The notes under the pieces were generated by a model. The model was not told the DNA's origin and did not search any database. It saw only the letters and a program-made list of their open reading frames with translations. This document shows positions 52,464-60,928 of a stretch of 64,000 nucleotides of DNA, in pieces; within the stretch, counting starts at the first letter, position 1; the number at the start of each line of letters is the position of its first letter. The stretch comes from Falsirhodobacter flavus (GTDB lineage Bacteria > Pseudomonadota > Alphaproteobacteria > Rhodobacterales > Rhodobacteraceae). A program made the translations under genes and the position numbers. Location: contig JARWBI010000009.1 in NCBI GenBank assembly GCA_029846755.1, positions 59,337 through 123,336 of the forward strand. Direction: 5' to 3'.

Positions 52464-52490
52464 CGTGGCCGGACCACGGGGTCCGGCACG
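52464..52490 (-). terminator. Stem-loop after the PadR/HAAS pair
   Basis: GCCGGACC (52468-52475) pairs perfectly with GGTCCGGC (52480-52487), extended past a one-base bulge by three more pairs; loop ACGG. It starts 30 bp after the HAAS-protein stop and separates it from the PKS operon, as expected for a terminator. No long U-tract. Confidence 0.6.
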
Positions 52491-52519
52491 TCATTGCGGC
52501 GATGTGGGGAAGGCTGCCC

Positions 52520-53266
52520 TTAGAACAGTTCCTTGGGCAGGCTCAGCGTTTTGAGTGACGTGACATAGGCGACGACAAGGTTCAGCAACCGCGCAAGGAT
52601 GACGATGCAGACCGTGACGAGCGCCGCGAAGGTGACGGAGCCGAGCCCGTAATCGGCAAGGCTCATGACGCCCGGGCCGATCAGCACGAAGATCGAACCG
52701 ATGATGGCAAGGGCGGACAGAAGGATCAGGACGGACGGGGCGGCGATGGTGACCAGATCGCTTTTCGGCCCGTCGCCCACCCGCATGCGGGGAAAGAAGC
52801 GGCTGCCCGACAGCAGGCCCACCGCCAGAAGGATCACAGCGAACAGGAAGGCATAGCGGTCGATGGCCAGCAGCGCATCGCCCCAGAATGTCGATTGCAG
52901 GCTGTCGCGCCAGCCCGGTTCAAGGAAGAAGTTGCGCAGCCGCATCCCGACGAACACGGCGATCATGCCGTAAAGCGCGGTGGACCGCATCCGCTTCAGC
53001 CGCCATTCCACGACGGCGGCCCGGTATTCGGTGGCAAAGGCACGGGGCGATCCGAAGCGTTCGATCGCGGCCCGGGCCGGGTCGTCCCCTTCGGCATCGG
53101 CGGCCGCCTCGGCAAGATGGTCCATGATCTCCCACCGCAGGCGTTCGGCCATTTCCCGGTCCGACGTCGCGGCTTCGGCCGTGCGGGCGGCGTATTCCTC
53201 TATAAGGCGGTGGCCGCGCGGGGCTTCGTCAGAAGGGCGGTGATCACGTTCGCGAAGGAGTTCCAT
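52520..53266 (-). CDS. HAAS-type (permease prefix) membrane protein paired with PadR regulator
   Basis: A 248-residue protein. The N-terminal ~90 residues form a soluble helical HAAS-like domain (HRLIEEYAARTAEAA; LRWEIMDHLAEAAADAEGD), the rest has four hydrophobic helices. HAAS proteins with a PadR gene just upstream are common in bacteria and are thought to tune regulator activity at the membrane. The ATG at 53266 places the start 67 bp inside the end of the PadR gene in another frame; no later start keeps the HAAS domain. Substrate or signal unknown. Confidence 0.82.
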   Translation of the reverse strand: MELLRERDHRPSDEAPRGHRLIEEYAARTAEAATSDREMAERLRWEIMDHLAEAAADAEGDDPARAAIERFGSPRAFATEYRAAVVEWRLKRMRSTALYGMIAVFVGMRLRNFFLEPGWRDSLQSTFWGDALLAIDRYAFLFAVILLAVGLLSGSRFFPRMRVGDGPKSDLVTIAAPSVLILLSALAIIGSIFVLIGPGVMSLADYGLGSVTFAALVTVCIVILARLLNLVVAYVTSLKTLSLPKELF

Positions 53267-53541
53267 TGATCGCATCTCTCAGTAAGAGTTCGTCTTCCAA
53301 GATCGGTCAAAGTATAGGTTCGTCTCTTGCGCCCCGACGGCGCCTGTTCCCACTGGCTGACGATCAGCCCGGCCTTCTCCAGCCGATGCAGCGTGGGATA
53401 GATCGTGCCTTCAGGCAGGTTGAGCGCCCCCTGGCTGCGCTGGCTGATCTCCTTGATGATGGCATAGCCGTAATGTGCGCCGCCTTCGACGACCGAAAGC
53501 ACGACAGCATCAAGGTGGCCCTTCAGCATCTCCGGGTTCAC
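53200..53541 (-). CDS. PadR-family transcriptional regulator
   Basis: A 113-residue winged-helix regulator. The family core is clear: MLKGHLDAVVLSVVEGGAHY with GYAIIKEISQR, LNLPEGTIYPTLHRLEKAGL and the beta-wing RRTYTLTDLGRRTL. PadR proteins repress stress, transport or phenolic acid genes. Here it overlaps the HAAS membrane-protein gene by 67 bp and lies upstream of the PKS/NRPS operon on the same strand, though a strong hairpin separates them. It may control itself through the inverted repeat at 53616-53638. Confidence 0.93.
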   Translation of the reverse strand: MNPEMLKGHLDAVVLSVVEGGAHYGYAIIKEISQRSQGALNLPEGTIYPTLHRLEKAGLIVSQWEQAPSGRKRRTYTLTDLGRRTLTERCDQWNSFANVITALLTKPRAATAL

Positions 53542-53615
53542 GGCACCCTCACCACATAGTTACTTGGATGTCCGCGTCGGATGGAATCAGATGACGCGGC
53601 GCAAGACGGGCATAG

Positions 53616-53638
53616 CATACCTAGCAACGCAGGGTATG
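53616..53638. promoter_or_regulatory. Candidate PadR operator: CATACC-N11-GGTATG
   Basis: A perfect 6-bp inverted repeat with an 11-bp spacer lies 75-97 bp upstream of the PadR start, in a 273-bp gap that holds no other gene. Size and location fit a dimeric regulator site; the binding protein is inferred. Confidence 0.4.
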
Positions 53639-53770
53639 AAATTTTTGTAACCGTCAGGGGCGAGCGTTCGGGCTTTCGATCCCGCGCCGGTCATTGCGGC
53701 CCAGCGTCAGGTTCATACAGCTTTCGATTTTTGCGCGCGGCAAAGGGCGCACAGCCGCCGCGTCTCTGAC

Positions 53771-53787
53771 GAGGCCCGGAAGGCCCC
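53771..53787 (-). terminator. Stem-loop after the cytochrome c gene
   Basis: GAGGCC (53771-53776) pairs with GGCCCC (53782-53787) with one G:U pair, 27 bp after the cytochrome stop at 53815. A modest terminator candidate for the dehydrogenase operon. Confidence 0.35.
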
Positions 53788-53814
53788 GCCACAGCCGCGC
53801 AGCGGGCGGAGATG

Positions 53815-55197
53815 TCAGGCCGCGCGCTTGCGGCGGCGCAGGACGATCACGGTGGCGATCAGCACGACGGCAACCAGCGCCGCACCAACCGCGATCAACG
53901 TCTGAACGACCTTCACCATATTCGATGTCGGCCCGCCCGCGCGAATGGTCGCCACGTCTTCGGCGCTTACCGTGGTCACGCCATCGCCGAACTGGTTCAT
54001 GGCATAGTTGGTCAGCGCGGCAACCTCCCCATCGTCGAGCGAGTTGAAGGCGTTGGTCTGCGTGCCGAAGGGTGGCATGAAGACATGGCCCTGATCAGTC
54101 TTGCGGTTCACCCCATTCAGAACGGCGGCGACGAAGTTGTTCGCACCCTTGCCCGCCGTGTCCGAGTTGTTGAACAGGCTGGGATAATACTGGTCCTTGG
54201 TGCCCTGACCGTCATAGCCGTGACAGGCTGCGCAGTTGGCCGAATAGATCTGCGCACCCGCGCCAAGGTCCGTAAGGTCGGGATCGGCGATGCCGCGGAA
54301 CTCGGCCGTTCGGTTGCCCGCCGTGCCAAGGTCGAAGCGGGCCGGGCCGGCGATCGCGGGCACGTCCATGATATAGGTCGCGATGGCCCCCAGATCGTCA
54401 GCGGTCAGTTTCGAGAAACTGTGCGAGACCGCTTCGGCCATGCTGCCGCCCGCCTGCGATTTGCCCTCGGCGCGGCCGGTGGCCAGATAGGCGACGATCT
54501 CGTCCTTGCGCCAGCTTCCGATGCCGCCGGCCTTGTCCGAGGTGATGTTCGGCGCGAACCAGGGGCCGACCTGCGCGCCTGCAAGATACTGGCCGCCATC
54601 TTCCTGCATCAGCATTCCGCGCGGGGTGTGGCAGGTCGAACAGTGTCCCGGTCCCTCGGCCAGATAGGCGCCGCGGTTCCATTCCGCCGATTTCGCCGGA
54701 TCGTCCTGATGGGTGGCGCTGTCAGCGAACAGCAGGTTCCAACCCATCATCGAAAAGCGCAGACCGAAAGGGAATGCCAGCGCCGTCTGCTGGCTCGGCT
54801 CGTCGATCGGCTCCACGCCTTGCATGAAATAGGCGTAGAGGGCGTGCATATCCTCGTCGGTGATCCTGGCGAACGCGGTATAGGGCATCGCGGGATACAG
54901 ATTCGCGCCATCGGCCCGGATGCCGCGCCGGACCGCGTCCGAGAATTGCTGTTCGGTGTAATTGCCGATCCCGTGGGTGGTCGAGGGCGTGATGTTGGTG
55001 GCCCAGATGTCGCCCACCGGCGATGCGATGCGGTGGTTGCCGCCAAAGGGCTTGTCCTCGGGGCCGGTATGGCAGGCCACGCAGTCGGATGCGGTGGCGA
55101 CATAGCGGCCGCGTTCCACCAGATCGTCGGGGAAGGTCTGCGCGGCGGCCATGCTTGCGGACAGGGCGAAGAAGGCGAGGGTGGTTTTCATGGTCAT
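53815..55197 (-). CDS. Triheme cytochrome c subunit of FAD sugar/polyol dehydrogenase (complex 1)
   Basis: A 460-residue exported cytochrome with three heme-binding motifs, CVACH (Cys39), CSTCH and CAACH, in three consecutive c-type domains, and a C-terminal membrane anchor ending RRRKRAA. It takes electrons from the GMC flavoprotein and passes them to ubiquinone or the oxidase. The signal peptide (MTMKTTLAFFALSASMAAA) fixes the start near 55197 or 55191; the former overlaps the GMC stop (ATGA). The longer open frame only covers GMC sequence antisense. Confidence 0.92.
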   Translation of the reverse strand: MTMKTTLAFFALSASMAAAQTFPDDLVERGRYVATASDCVACHTGPEDKPFGGNHRIASPVGDIWATNITPSTTHGIGNYTEQQFSDAVRRGIRADGANLYPAMPYTAFARITDEDMHALYAYFMQGVEPIDEPSQQTALAFPFGLRFSMMGWNLLFADSATHQDDPAKSAEWNRGAYLAEGPGHCSTCHTPRGMLMQEDGGQYLAGAQVGPWFAPNITSDKAGGIGSWRKDEIVAYLATGRAEGKSQAGGSMAEAVSHSFSKLTADDLGAIATYIMDVPAIAGPARFDLGTAGNRTAEFRGIADPDLTDLGAGAQIYSANCAACHGYDGQGTKDQYYPSLFNNSDTAGKGANNFVAAVLNGVNRKTDQGHVFMPPFGTQTNAFNSLDDGEVAALTNYAMNQFGDGVTTVSAEDVATIRAGGPTSNMVKVVQTLIAVGAALVAVVLIATVIVLRRRKRAA

Positions 55198-56816
55198 GCT
55201 CCCTTCGCCTCGGACACCAGTGCCTCGGCGGCCATGAAGGCCATCGCGGTCATGGTGATGGTGCTGTTGCCGCAAGCCGTGCTGGCCATCGCGCCGCCAC
55301 CCGGCAGATAGAGGTTGGCGTGGTCATGCGTGCGCGAATGCCGGTCCACGACCGAGGTCGCGGCGTCGTTGCCCATGATGGTGCCGCCCATGATGTGCTT
55401 GGACGTGCTGAACTTTTCCGGGCTGGCGGGTTTGAAGTCGGTGGCGCCTACGGCTTCGGCGATGCGCTGGGCCAGCGGGTTCGAATATTCCACCGAAGAC
55501 CGGCGCACATAGTCGCCCACGTCCCAATAGACGCTGGGACGCGGCAGGCCCAGCCAGTCCTTCTGCGCCGAAAGCGTCAGGCGGTTGTTCGGATCGGGCA
55601 GCATCTCGAACGCGGCGACGACGTTCAGCGATGTCGCGGTCAGGCGGCGGATTTCCTCGTCCAGCGCGCGGCCGACCTTGCCGCTGGCCATCGCGCGTTT
55701 GGCGATGTCGCGGTTGCGGGCGAAGTTGTTCAGCCGGAAATAGACGGCGGCGTGATCGCGGCGGAAATCCCCTTGCGAGGTTTCCATGATGCCGCTGTTG
55801 ACCACCGGACCCGCGCCCAGCCAGTAAGGCTCGGTCGTGGTGAAGGTATAGCCCTGCTGCGGGTGGTCCATCATGTTGCGGCCCACCTGGTCCGACGAGT
55901 TCGCGATCCCGTTCGGGTTCCGGTCATCCGCCGACATCAGCATCAGTCGCGGCGTTTCCACCCCGTTGCAGGCGATGACGAAATGCTCGCCCGTGACGCG
56001 GTGGCTGGTCTTGTCACGGTCATAGTAGTGAACGGCGACAATGCGGTTTCCCTCGCCCGTCTCGACCCGATAGACCACGGAATTGTCGAGGATCGTCGCG
56101 CCCTTGGCCTCCAGCCGGTTCAGGGATGTGGCGGCGTCGTATTTCGCGCCCACGGGGCAGACCGGCACGCAGTTGTTGTTCGCGCAGCAGGCCGGGCGGT
56201 CGTCATAGGGCATGCCCGAATTGCGCGCCTGCGCCACCGGGACGTTCCGCAGGCCCAGCTTGGTCTGCATCACTTCGGTGAACTTGCGCTCGCCCTGCGA
56301 CAGGGGCAGGTGCGGCATGGGATAGGGCATGGACCGATCACGGCGCGGCCATTGATCCAGCGGATCGGCGGGGCCGCAGATGCCCAGCTTGCGCTCGGTC
56401 ATGTTGTAATAGGGGTCGAGCGTTTCGTAGTCGAACGCCCAGTCGCGCCCGACGCCATAGCGCGAACGCAGCTGCATGTCTTCGGGCGTCAGCCGCCACG
56501 ACGTGCCCGCCCAGTGCCAGGTCGAACCCCCGGCATAGCGGATATAGGTCGGGTCGTATTTGTTCGGGCCGGTGCTTTCCAGATGCTCCAGCCCGTGGAA
56601 GGGGTGCGGCGCCCAGTCGGCGGGAGGATAGGAGGCGGTCGCGTCGGGCTTGGCGCCCAATGGCAGGTTGCGGTAATTCTCGACGATCTGGGCGCGCGAG
56701 ACGCGCGGGCCGGCTTCGATCATCAGAACTTCAAGGCCTGCATCGAGGCAATGTTCGGCGATGACGGAACCGACGACGCCGGTTCCGACGACGATGACTT
56801 GGGAGGAGCTGGTCAT
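55194..56816 (-). CDS. GMC-family FAD dehydrogenase, catalytic subunit (complex 1)
   Basis: A 540-residue flavoprotein. N-terminal VIVVGTGVVGSVIAEHCLD is the FAD fold; HHH-type GMC motifs follow. The cysteine cluster PACCANNNCVPVCPVGA matches the [3Fe-4S] site of bacterial FAD-glucose dehydrogenases, which carries electrons to the cytochrome. It oxidises a sugar or polyol at the periplasmic face. It lacks its own signal peptide and is presumably co-exported with the Tat small subunit encoded 20 bp upstream. The substrate could be glucose, sorbitol or another polyol. Confidence 0.92.
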   Translation of the reverse strand: MTSSSQVIVVGTGVVGSVIAEHCLDAGLEVLMIEAGPRVSRAQIVENYRNLPLGAKPDATASYPPADWAPHPFHGLEHLESTGPNKYDPTYIRYAGGSTWHWAGTSWRLTPEDMQLRSRYGVGRDWAFDYETLDPYYNMTERKLGICGPADPLDQWPRRDRSMPYPMPHLPLSQGERKFTEVMQTKLGLRNVPVAQARNSGMPYDDRPACCANNNCVPVCPVGAKYDAATSLNRLEAKGATILDNSVVYRVETGEGNRIVAVHYYDRDKTSHRVTGEHFVIACNGVETPRLMLMSADDRNPNGIANSSDQVGRNMMDHPQQGYTFTTTEPYWLGAGPVVNSGIMETSQGDFRRDHAAVYFRLNNFARNRDIAKRAMASGKVGRALDEEIRRLTATSLNVVAAFEMLPDPNNRLTLSAQKDWLGLPRPSVYWDVGDYVRRSSVEYSNPLAQRIAEAVGATDFKPASPEKFSTSKHIMGGTIMGNDAATSVVDRHSRTHDHANLYLPGGGAMASTACGNSTITMTAMAFMAAEALVSEAKGA

Positions 56817-56836
56817 GATAACTGGCTTTGCTTGGC

Positions 56837-57352
56837 TTAGAACCGGGGAAGGTCGGTCAGGGGGTAAAGATCATTCCCCCACGCGTTCGGCGCTGAAAAT
56901 CCGAAGGTCGGGATGGGCACCATGTCGATGGTCGGCTGGTAAAGCAGCGCTTCCTCGTAGGTGAAAAGCGTCGCATCCCGGTCCCCCGAGGACGATCCGG
57001 TATACCATGCCGAAATCACCCAGAAGGCGAAGTCGCGCAGCTCTCCTTCGGGGATGGCGTCGAAGAAATCTTCGACCCGGCTTGCGCCCCGCGTGGCGGC
57101 GGTTTCGGTGATCCGGTCCAGCATGTCGCCAAGATTGGGATAGGAAGCCTGCGCGAATGCGGCGATGCGTGCGCCGACGGCGGGGCTGAGATCGTGGTTC
57201 ACCAGCAGTTGCGATGCGCCCATGAACCGGGACTCGATGTCCTGCGTGGCGGCGAATGTGAACGAGGGCATCGCGCTGGCAAGCATCGCCGCCGTTCCAA
57301 GCAGGAAAAGCTGGCGACGGTTAACTCGCGCGATCTGGGAATGGGGTTTCAA
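56837..57352 (-). CDS. Tat-exported small subunit of FAD sugar dehydrogenase (complex 1)
   Basis: A 171-residue protein of the sorbitol/sugar dehydrogenase small-subunit family (FAD-SLDH). The N-terminal VNRRQLFLLGTAAMLASAM is a twin-arginine signal; the mature part has the family WVISAWYTG segment. Family members act as a carrier that helps the catalytic flavoprotein fold and cross the membrane by the Tat route. It is the first gene of the operon 57352-53815 and is divergent from a LysR gene. Confidence 0.92.
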   Translation of the reverse strand: MKPHSQIARVNRRQLFLLGTAAMLASAMPSFTFAATQDIESRFMGASQLLVNHDLSPAVGARIAAFAQASYPNLGDMLDRITETAATRGASRVEDFFDAIPEGELRDFAFWVISAWYTGSSSGDRDATLFTYEEALLYQPTIDMVPIPTFGFSAPNAWGNDLYPLTDLPRF

Positions 57353-57379
57353 GATGGCACCGTGATGAATGTATACGTT

Positions 57380-57392
57380 TGTCCACTGGACA
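57380..57392. promoter_or_regulatory. Candidate operator TGTCC-ACT-GGACA
   Basis: A perfect 5-bp inverted repeat with a 3-bp spacer lies 28 bp from the small-subunit start in the 115-bp divergent region shared with the LysR gene. A regulator site is inferred by position. Confidence 0.35.
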
Positions 57393-57467
57393 TCCCGATT
57401 GCCTTATTCCCGCACAGACGATAAGACAAATCGCAATATTGGATCATTTGATAAGCAAAGAATATCA

Positions 57468-58406
57468 ATGGCGCTACCTTCCAGCCGACATCTCGAAGCG
57501 TTCATGGCGTTGGCCGAGGCGCACTCGTTTCGCATCGCGGCGGCCCGGATGGGAATGTCGCAGCCGGCGCTCAGCCAGAATATCGCGTTGCTGGAAGCAC
57601 ATGTGGGCGCGGCGCTGTTCATCCGCACCACCCGCGCCGTGACCCTGACCGCAGAGGGAGTCGAGTTTCGCCGCCACCTTGCAGGTGCCTTGCCCGCCCT
57701 GCAAACCGCGGTGGATAGCGTGCGGAACTTCGGCAAGGCACCCGCGCGAACGCTTCGGCTGGGATTCCTCGCCTCTGCCGTCGTCAGCTACCTGCCCGAG
57801 GCGTTGACGCGGTTTCGGATCGATTTCCCCGAGGTCGTGGTGACCGTGCGGGATGACGCCGCCGAGGGGCTCTTCAACGCCGTCCATCGCGGCGATCTGG
57901 ATCTGGCAGTGTCGAGTTTCCTGCCGCATGCCGGGCTCGACGTGACCTTTACCGAGATCGTCAAAGACCCATTCTTTGCCGTGATGCGCCGCGACCACCC
58001 GTTAGCCTTGCAGGAGACGATCACATGGGCCGAATTGGCGCGGTATGACATCATCGGCGCCAATGTCGGAAGCGGGACGCGTTTCGCGGTCGATGCGGCC
58101 ATGCGCGAACACGGGCACTCCATGAAGACCGTCATGGATTTCAACCACTTCCTTGCCGTGTCCGGCATGGTCGAAGCGGGGATGGGGATCAGCGCGCTGC
58201 CCTTGATGAATTGCCCGAGACCCGATCATCCGACGCTTTGCGCGATCAGGCTGATCGATCCCGTCGTGACCCGCAACCTTGGTATCATTACCGGGAATCG
58301 CGATGGAGATCTGTCCGGTCATGTCATCCGGTTCCGCGATGCGATATTGCCGAAAGCTGCGCCCAGTCATGCTGACAGAAAGCCTCGCCCCGCGCATGGC
58401 GCGTGA
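57468..58406 (+). CDS. LysR-family transcriptional regulator
   Basis: A 312-residue LTTR. The DNA-binding helix-turn-helix is clear (RHLEAFMALAEAHSF; RMGMSQPALSQNIALLE), followed by the inducer-binding domain with conserved LRLGFLASAVVSYLPEAL. It starts at 57468 (MALPSSRHLE); the longer open frame has no ribosome site. It is divergent from the three-gene sugar dehydrogenase operon and likely controls it in response to the sugar or polyol. Its end converges on the LacI regulator of complex 2. Confidence 0.93.
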   Translation: MALPSSRHLEAFMALAEAHSFRIAAARMGMSQPALSQNIALLEAHVGAALFIRTTRAVTLTAEGVEFRRHLAGALPALQTAVDSVRNFGKAPARTLRLGFLASAVVSYLPEALTRFRIDFPEVVVTVRDDAAEGLFNAVHRGDLDLAVSSFLPHAGLDVTFTEIVKDPFFAVMRRDHPLALQETITWAELARYDIIGANVGSGTRFAVDAAMREHGHSMKTVMDFNHFLAVSGMVEAGMGISALPLMNCPRPDHPTLCAIRLIDPVVTRNLGIITGNRDGDLSGHVIRFRDAILPKAAPSHADRKPRPAHGA

Positions 58407-58588
58407 TGCTGTCGCCCGCAACGTTCGAACGGAGGCGATACGATGCGAACCCGTCCGGTGAACTTATCACTCGGTGCAGACCTGGATCGGTGGATCCAAG
58501 TTCGAACGGCGACGGCCCTGTTCCCCGACAGACCTATCCCACGGCTATCCGCAACAGGTATGCCGGGTCCCGACCCTGCATTCCATTC

Positions 58589-59617
58589 TTAAAGAGTCTC
58601 GCGAATGCGCGTATCCACGGGGACCTGGATATCCGCGTAGGTGGCTCGGGCGCCGGCAATGACCGAGGCTTCCATCGCCGATACGATTCGGCGGGCGACG
58701 GCATCGGCGGGATGGCTCAACACCACGTCAAGAACGCCAGAAGACAGGGCTTCGTCCGCCTCGCGACTGAGTTCCGTTCCAACGAGAAACAAGTCATGCC
58801 GCCCTGCGGCTGTCACAGCCTTGACCGCACCGCCCAACCCGCCACCCGCGACGAAGATCGCGACAAGGTCGGGGACCGAATGCAGAAGGGCATCGGTCAA
58901 GTCTTCGGCAGCGGTATCGCTTTCAAGGGTTTCCCCGCCCTCGACGACACGGAGTTGGCTGTGTTGCGCGCGAAGGGACTCGACGAGGCCGTCATGGTAG
59001 GCGCGATGGGCAAGGTATTCGGAAGAGCCGACGAGGACGCCCACCGAGCCGGTGCGAGGGCTCAGGTGATGGACCATCCAGCCGGCGCCGCGGCCGATCT
59101 TCCATCCGTCCGCGCCCACGAAGGCGCTGCGGTGCGCGGTGGAAATATCCGAGAACATCGTGAAAACCGGCGTTCCCGCGCTGACCAACCGTTCAACCTC
59201 TGCGTTGATCGCCGGGGTATCCGTCGCAACGATGGCAACCGCGTCGCAGGACGCGCCAAGTTCCGCCAGCGCAGCGACGGCTTCGGCCGGATCAAGGCTG
59301 TCCAGATGCCGGATCACGGCGGTGCCCCGCACAAGGGATGACGCGCGAATACGGGCCGCCAGCATATCGGCGAAATCCGAGTAGAGGACCCGCCCGCGGC
59401 TGTTCAGCAGGAATCCGAAGGTCGCCGGAGGCGCCGTATCGGAAAGCCAGCCCTGGATCGACGGCACGCCGTGATAGCCCACCCGCCGCGCCGCCGCCAG
59501 AACCTGATCCACCGTCGCCCGCTTGACCGAGGCGCGGCGGTTCAGGATGCGGTCAACGGTGGAAAGGCTGACGCCCGCCGCTTCGGCCACATCCTGCATC
59601 GTCGCGCGTCTGGTCAT
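58589..59617 (-). CDS. LacI-family transcriptional regulator
   Basis: A 342-residue regulator with an N-terminal helix-turn-helix MQDVAEAAGVSLSTVDRILN and a sugar-sensing periplasmic-binding-like domain. It lies 27 bp downstream of the cytochrome gene of complex 2 on the same strand, so it is probably co-transcribed and controls that operon in response to a sugar. The 182-bp gap below it holds no gene; two GTTCGAAC palindromes occur there. Confidence 0.92.
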   Translation of the reverse strand: MTRRATMQDVAEAAGVSLSTVDRILNRRASVKRATVDQVLAAARRVGYHGVPSIQGWLSDTAPPATFGFLLNSRGRVLYSDFADMLAARIRASSLVRGTAVIRHLDSLDPAEAVAALAELGASCDAVAIVATDTPAINAEVERLVSAGTPVFTMFSDISTAHRSAFVGADGWKIGRGAGWMVHHLSPRTGSVGVLVGSSEYLAHRAYHDGLVESLRAQHSQLRVVEGGETLESDTAAEDLTDALLHSVPDLVAIFVAGGGLGGAVKAVTAAGRHDLFLVGTELSREADEALSSGVLDVVLSHPADAVARRIVSAMEASVIAGARATYADIQVPVDTRIRETL

Positions 59618-59644
59618 GTTCCGCCTGCCATGGACGCAGCACTA

Positions 59645-60925
59645 TCAGCGAAGCGGCGCGCCCGCGTCAAGTTCGCCCCGCAGCGCGCCGATATCCTCGG
59701 CCCGGACAGGAGCGGCGGCGTTGCCCCAACTGTTGCGGATGTAGTCGAGGACATCCGCGATCTGGCGGTCGTCCATCTTCCACGCGAAGGACGGCATGCC
59801 CGCGCTGGTCGGGGTGACATCCGTCGCCGCCGCCCGTGCGCCCTTCAGCATGACATGGGCAAGGTTGGTCACGTCATCGGCAAGGATACCGTGGTTGCCC
59901 GCGAAGGCGGGGGCAAGCAGGCCCATCCCCTCGCCAGCGGTCCCGTGGCAGGCCGAACAGTTGACCTCGTAAGCCAATGCGCCGCGTTCCAGACCCGTCA
60001 TGGGTTCGGGGGCGGTCGCGCCGGAACCCGGCAGCGATTTCAGATAGGCTGCCATCGCCAGCCGGTCGTCTTCGGTCAGGTATTGCAGCGAATGTTCGAC
60101 CGCTTCGGCCATCGGGCCGGTCGCCATCGCCTTGCCATCCGTGCCGGTGCCCAGATAGGCCGCGACCTCGTCGGCACCGCTTGCACCAAGACCCAGATGC
60201 GCGTTCCCGGTGATCTCGGGGGCGAACCATGCGCCCACCCGCGATCCTTCCAGATGCTGCGACGCGATCTCGGCCCCGAGGGCGTTGCGCGGGGTGTGGC
60301 AGGCCGAACAGTGGCCCGCACCCTCGACCAGATACTCGCCGCGCTTCAGCACCTCGTCAGAGGCCGTCGCCTCGAAGCCCTTGTTCTGGAAGAACAGCAT
60401 GTCCCAGCCCAGCATCGCCAGACGGATGTTGAACGGGAAGGGCATTCCCGCGGTCTCGTCGATCTTGTGCGCGACGGGCTCGACCGTGGACATGAAGGCC
60501 CAGAGATCGTGCATGTCTTGATCGGTCAGCTTGGCATAGGCCGTATAGGGCATCGCCGGATAAAGCAGCCCCTTGGACCCCTGACCGTGACGCACCGCGT
60601 CGAAGAAATCGCGCTCGGTCATCGCGCCGATGCCGCTGTCCACATCGGTCGTGATGTTCGACGACACCAGCGTGCCGAACGGCGTCGGCATCTCGTATCC
60701 GCCCGCGAATTCGCCGTTGCCTTTGGTGTGGCAGGCCGAACAGTCGGCGGCGCGCATGACGTATTCGCCGCGTTTCACCGCTTTGGCGTCGGTGCTGGTG
60801 AAATCGGCCAGCCGCACCGTGTCATCGGCCACGGCATTGCGCGAGGTGTCCAGCGTCGTCCAGGCCCAGATGCCCGCGCCGATGGCGGCGACGGCCACGG
60901 CCCCGCCCAGAATCTTCATCTTCAT
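59645..60925 (-). CDS. Triheme cytochrome c subunit of FAD sugar/polyol dehydrogenase (complex 2)
   Basis: A 426-residue cytochrome with three heme motifs, CSACH (twice) and CSACH-like CSACHG in the third domain, each within a c-type domain. Unlike its complex 1 counterpart it has an uncleaved-looking N-terminal membrane anchor (MKMKILGGAVAVAAIGAGIW) and no C-terminal helix. It accepts electrons from the GMC flavoprotein encoded 3 bp upstream. Same order of genes as complex 1, but the sequences are clearly diverged. Confidence 0.92.
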   Translation of the reverse strand: MKMKILGGAVAVAAIGAGIWAWTTLDTSRNAVADDTVRLADFTSTDAKAVKRGEYVMRAADCSACHTKGNGEFAGGYEMPTPFGTLVSSNITTDVDSGIGAMTERDFFDAVRHGQGSKGLLYPAMPYTAYAKLTDQDMHDLWAFMSTVEPVAHKIDETAGMPFPFNIRLAMLGWDMLFFQNKGFEATASDEVLKRGEYLVEGAGHCSACHTPRNALGAEIASQHLEGSRVGAWFAPEITGNAHLGLGASGADEVAAYLGTGTDGKAMATGPMAEAVEHSLQYLTEDDRLAMAAYLKSLPGSGATAPEPMTGLERGALAYEVNCSACHGTAGEGMGLLAPAFAGNHGILADDVTNLAHVMLKGARAAATDVTPTSAGMPSFAWKMDDRQIADVLDYIRNSWGNAAAPVRAEDIGALRGELDAGAPLR

Positions 60926-60928
60926 GGC

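Noticed and set aside
58423..58509. Two GTTCGAACGG copies 77 bp apart (58423-58432 and 58500-58509)
   Set aside because: The core is a short palindrome expected now and then by chance, and it lies between two convergent genes where no promoter is needed.
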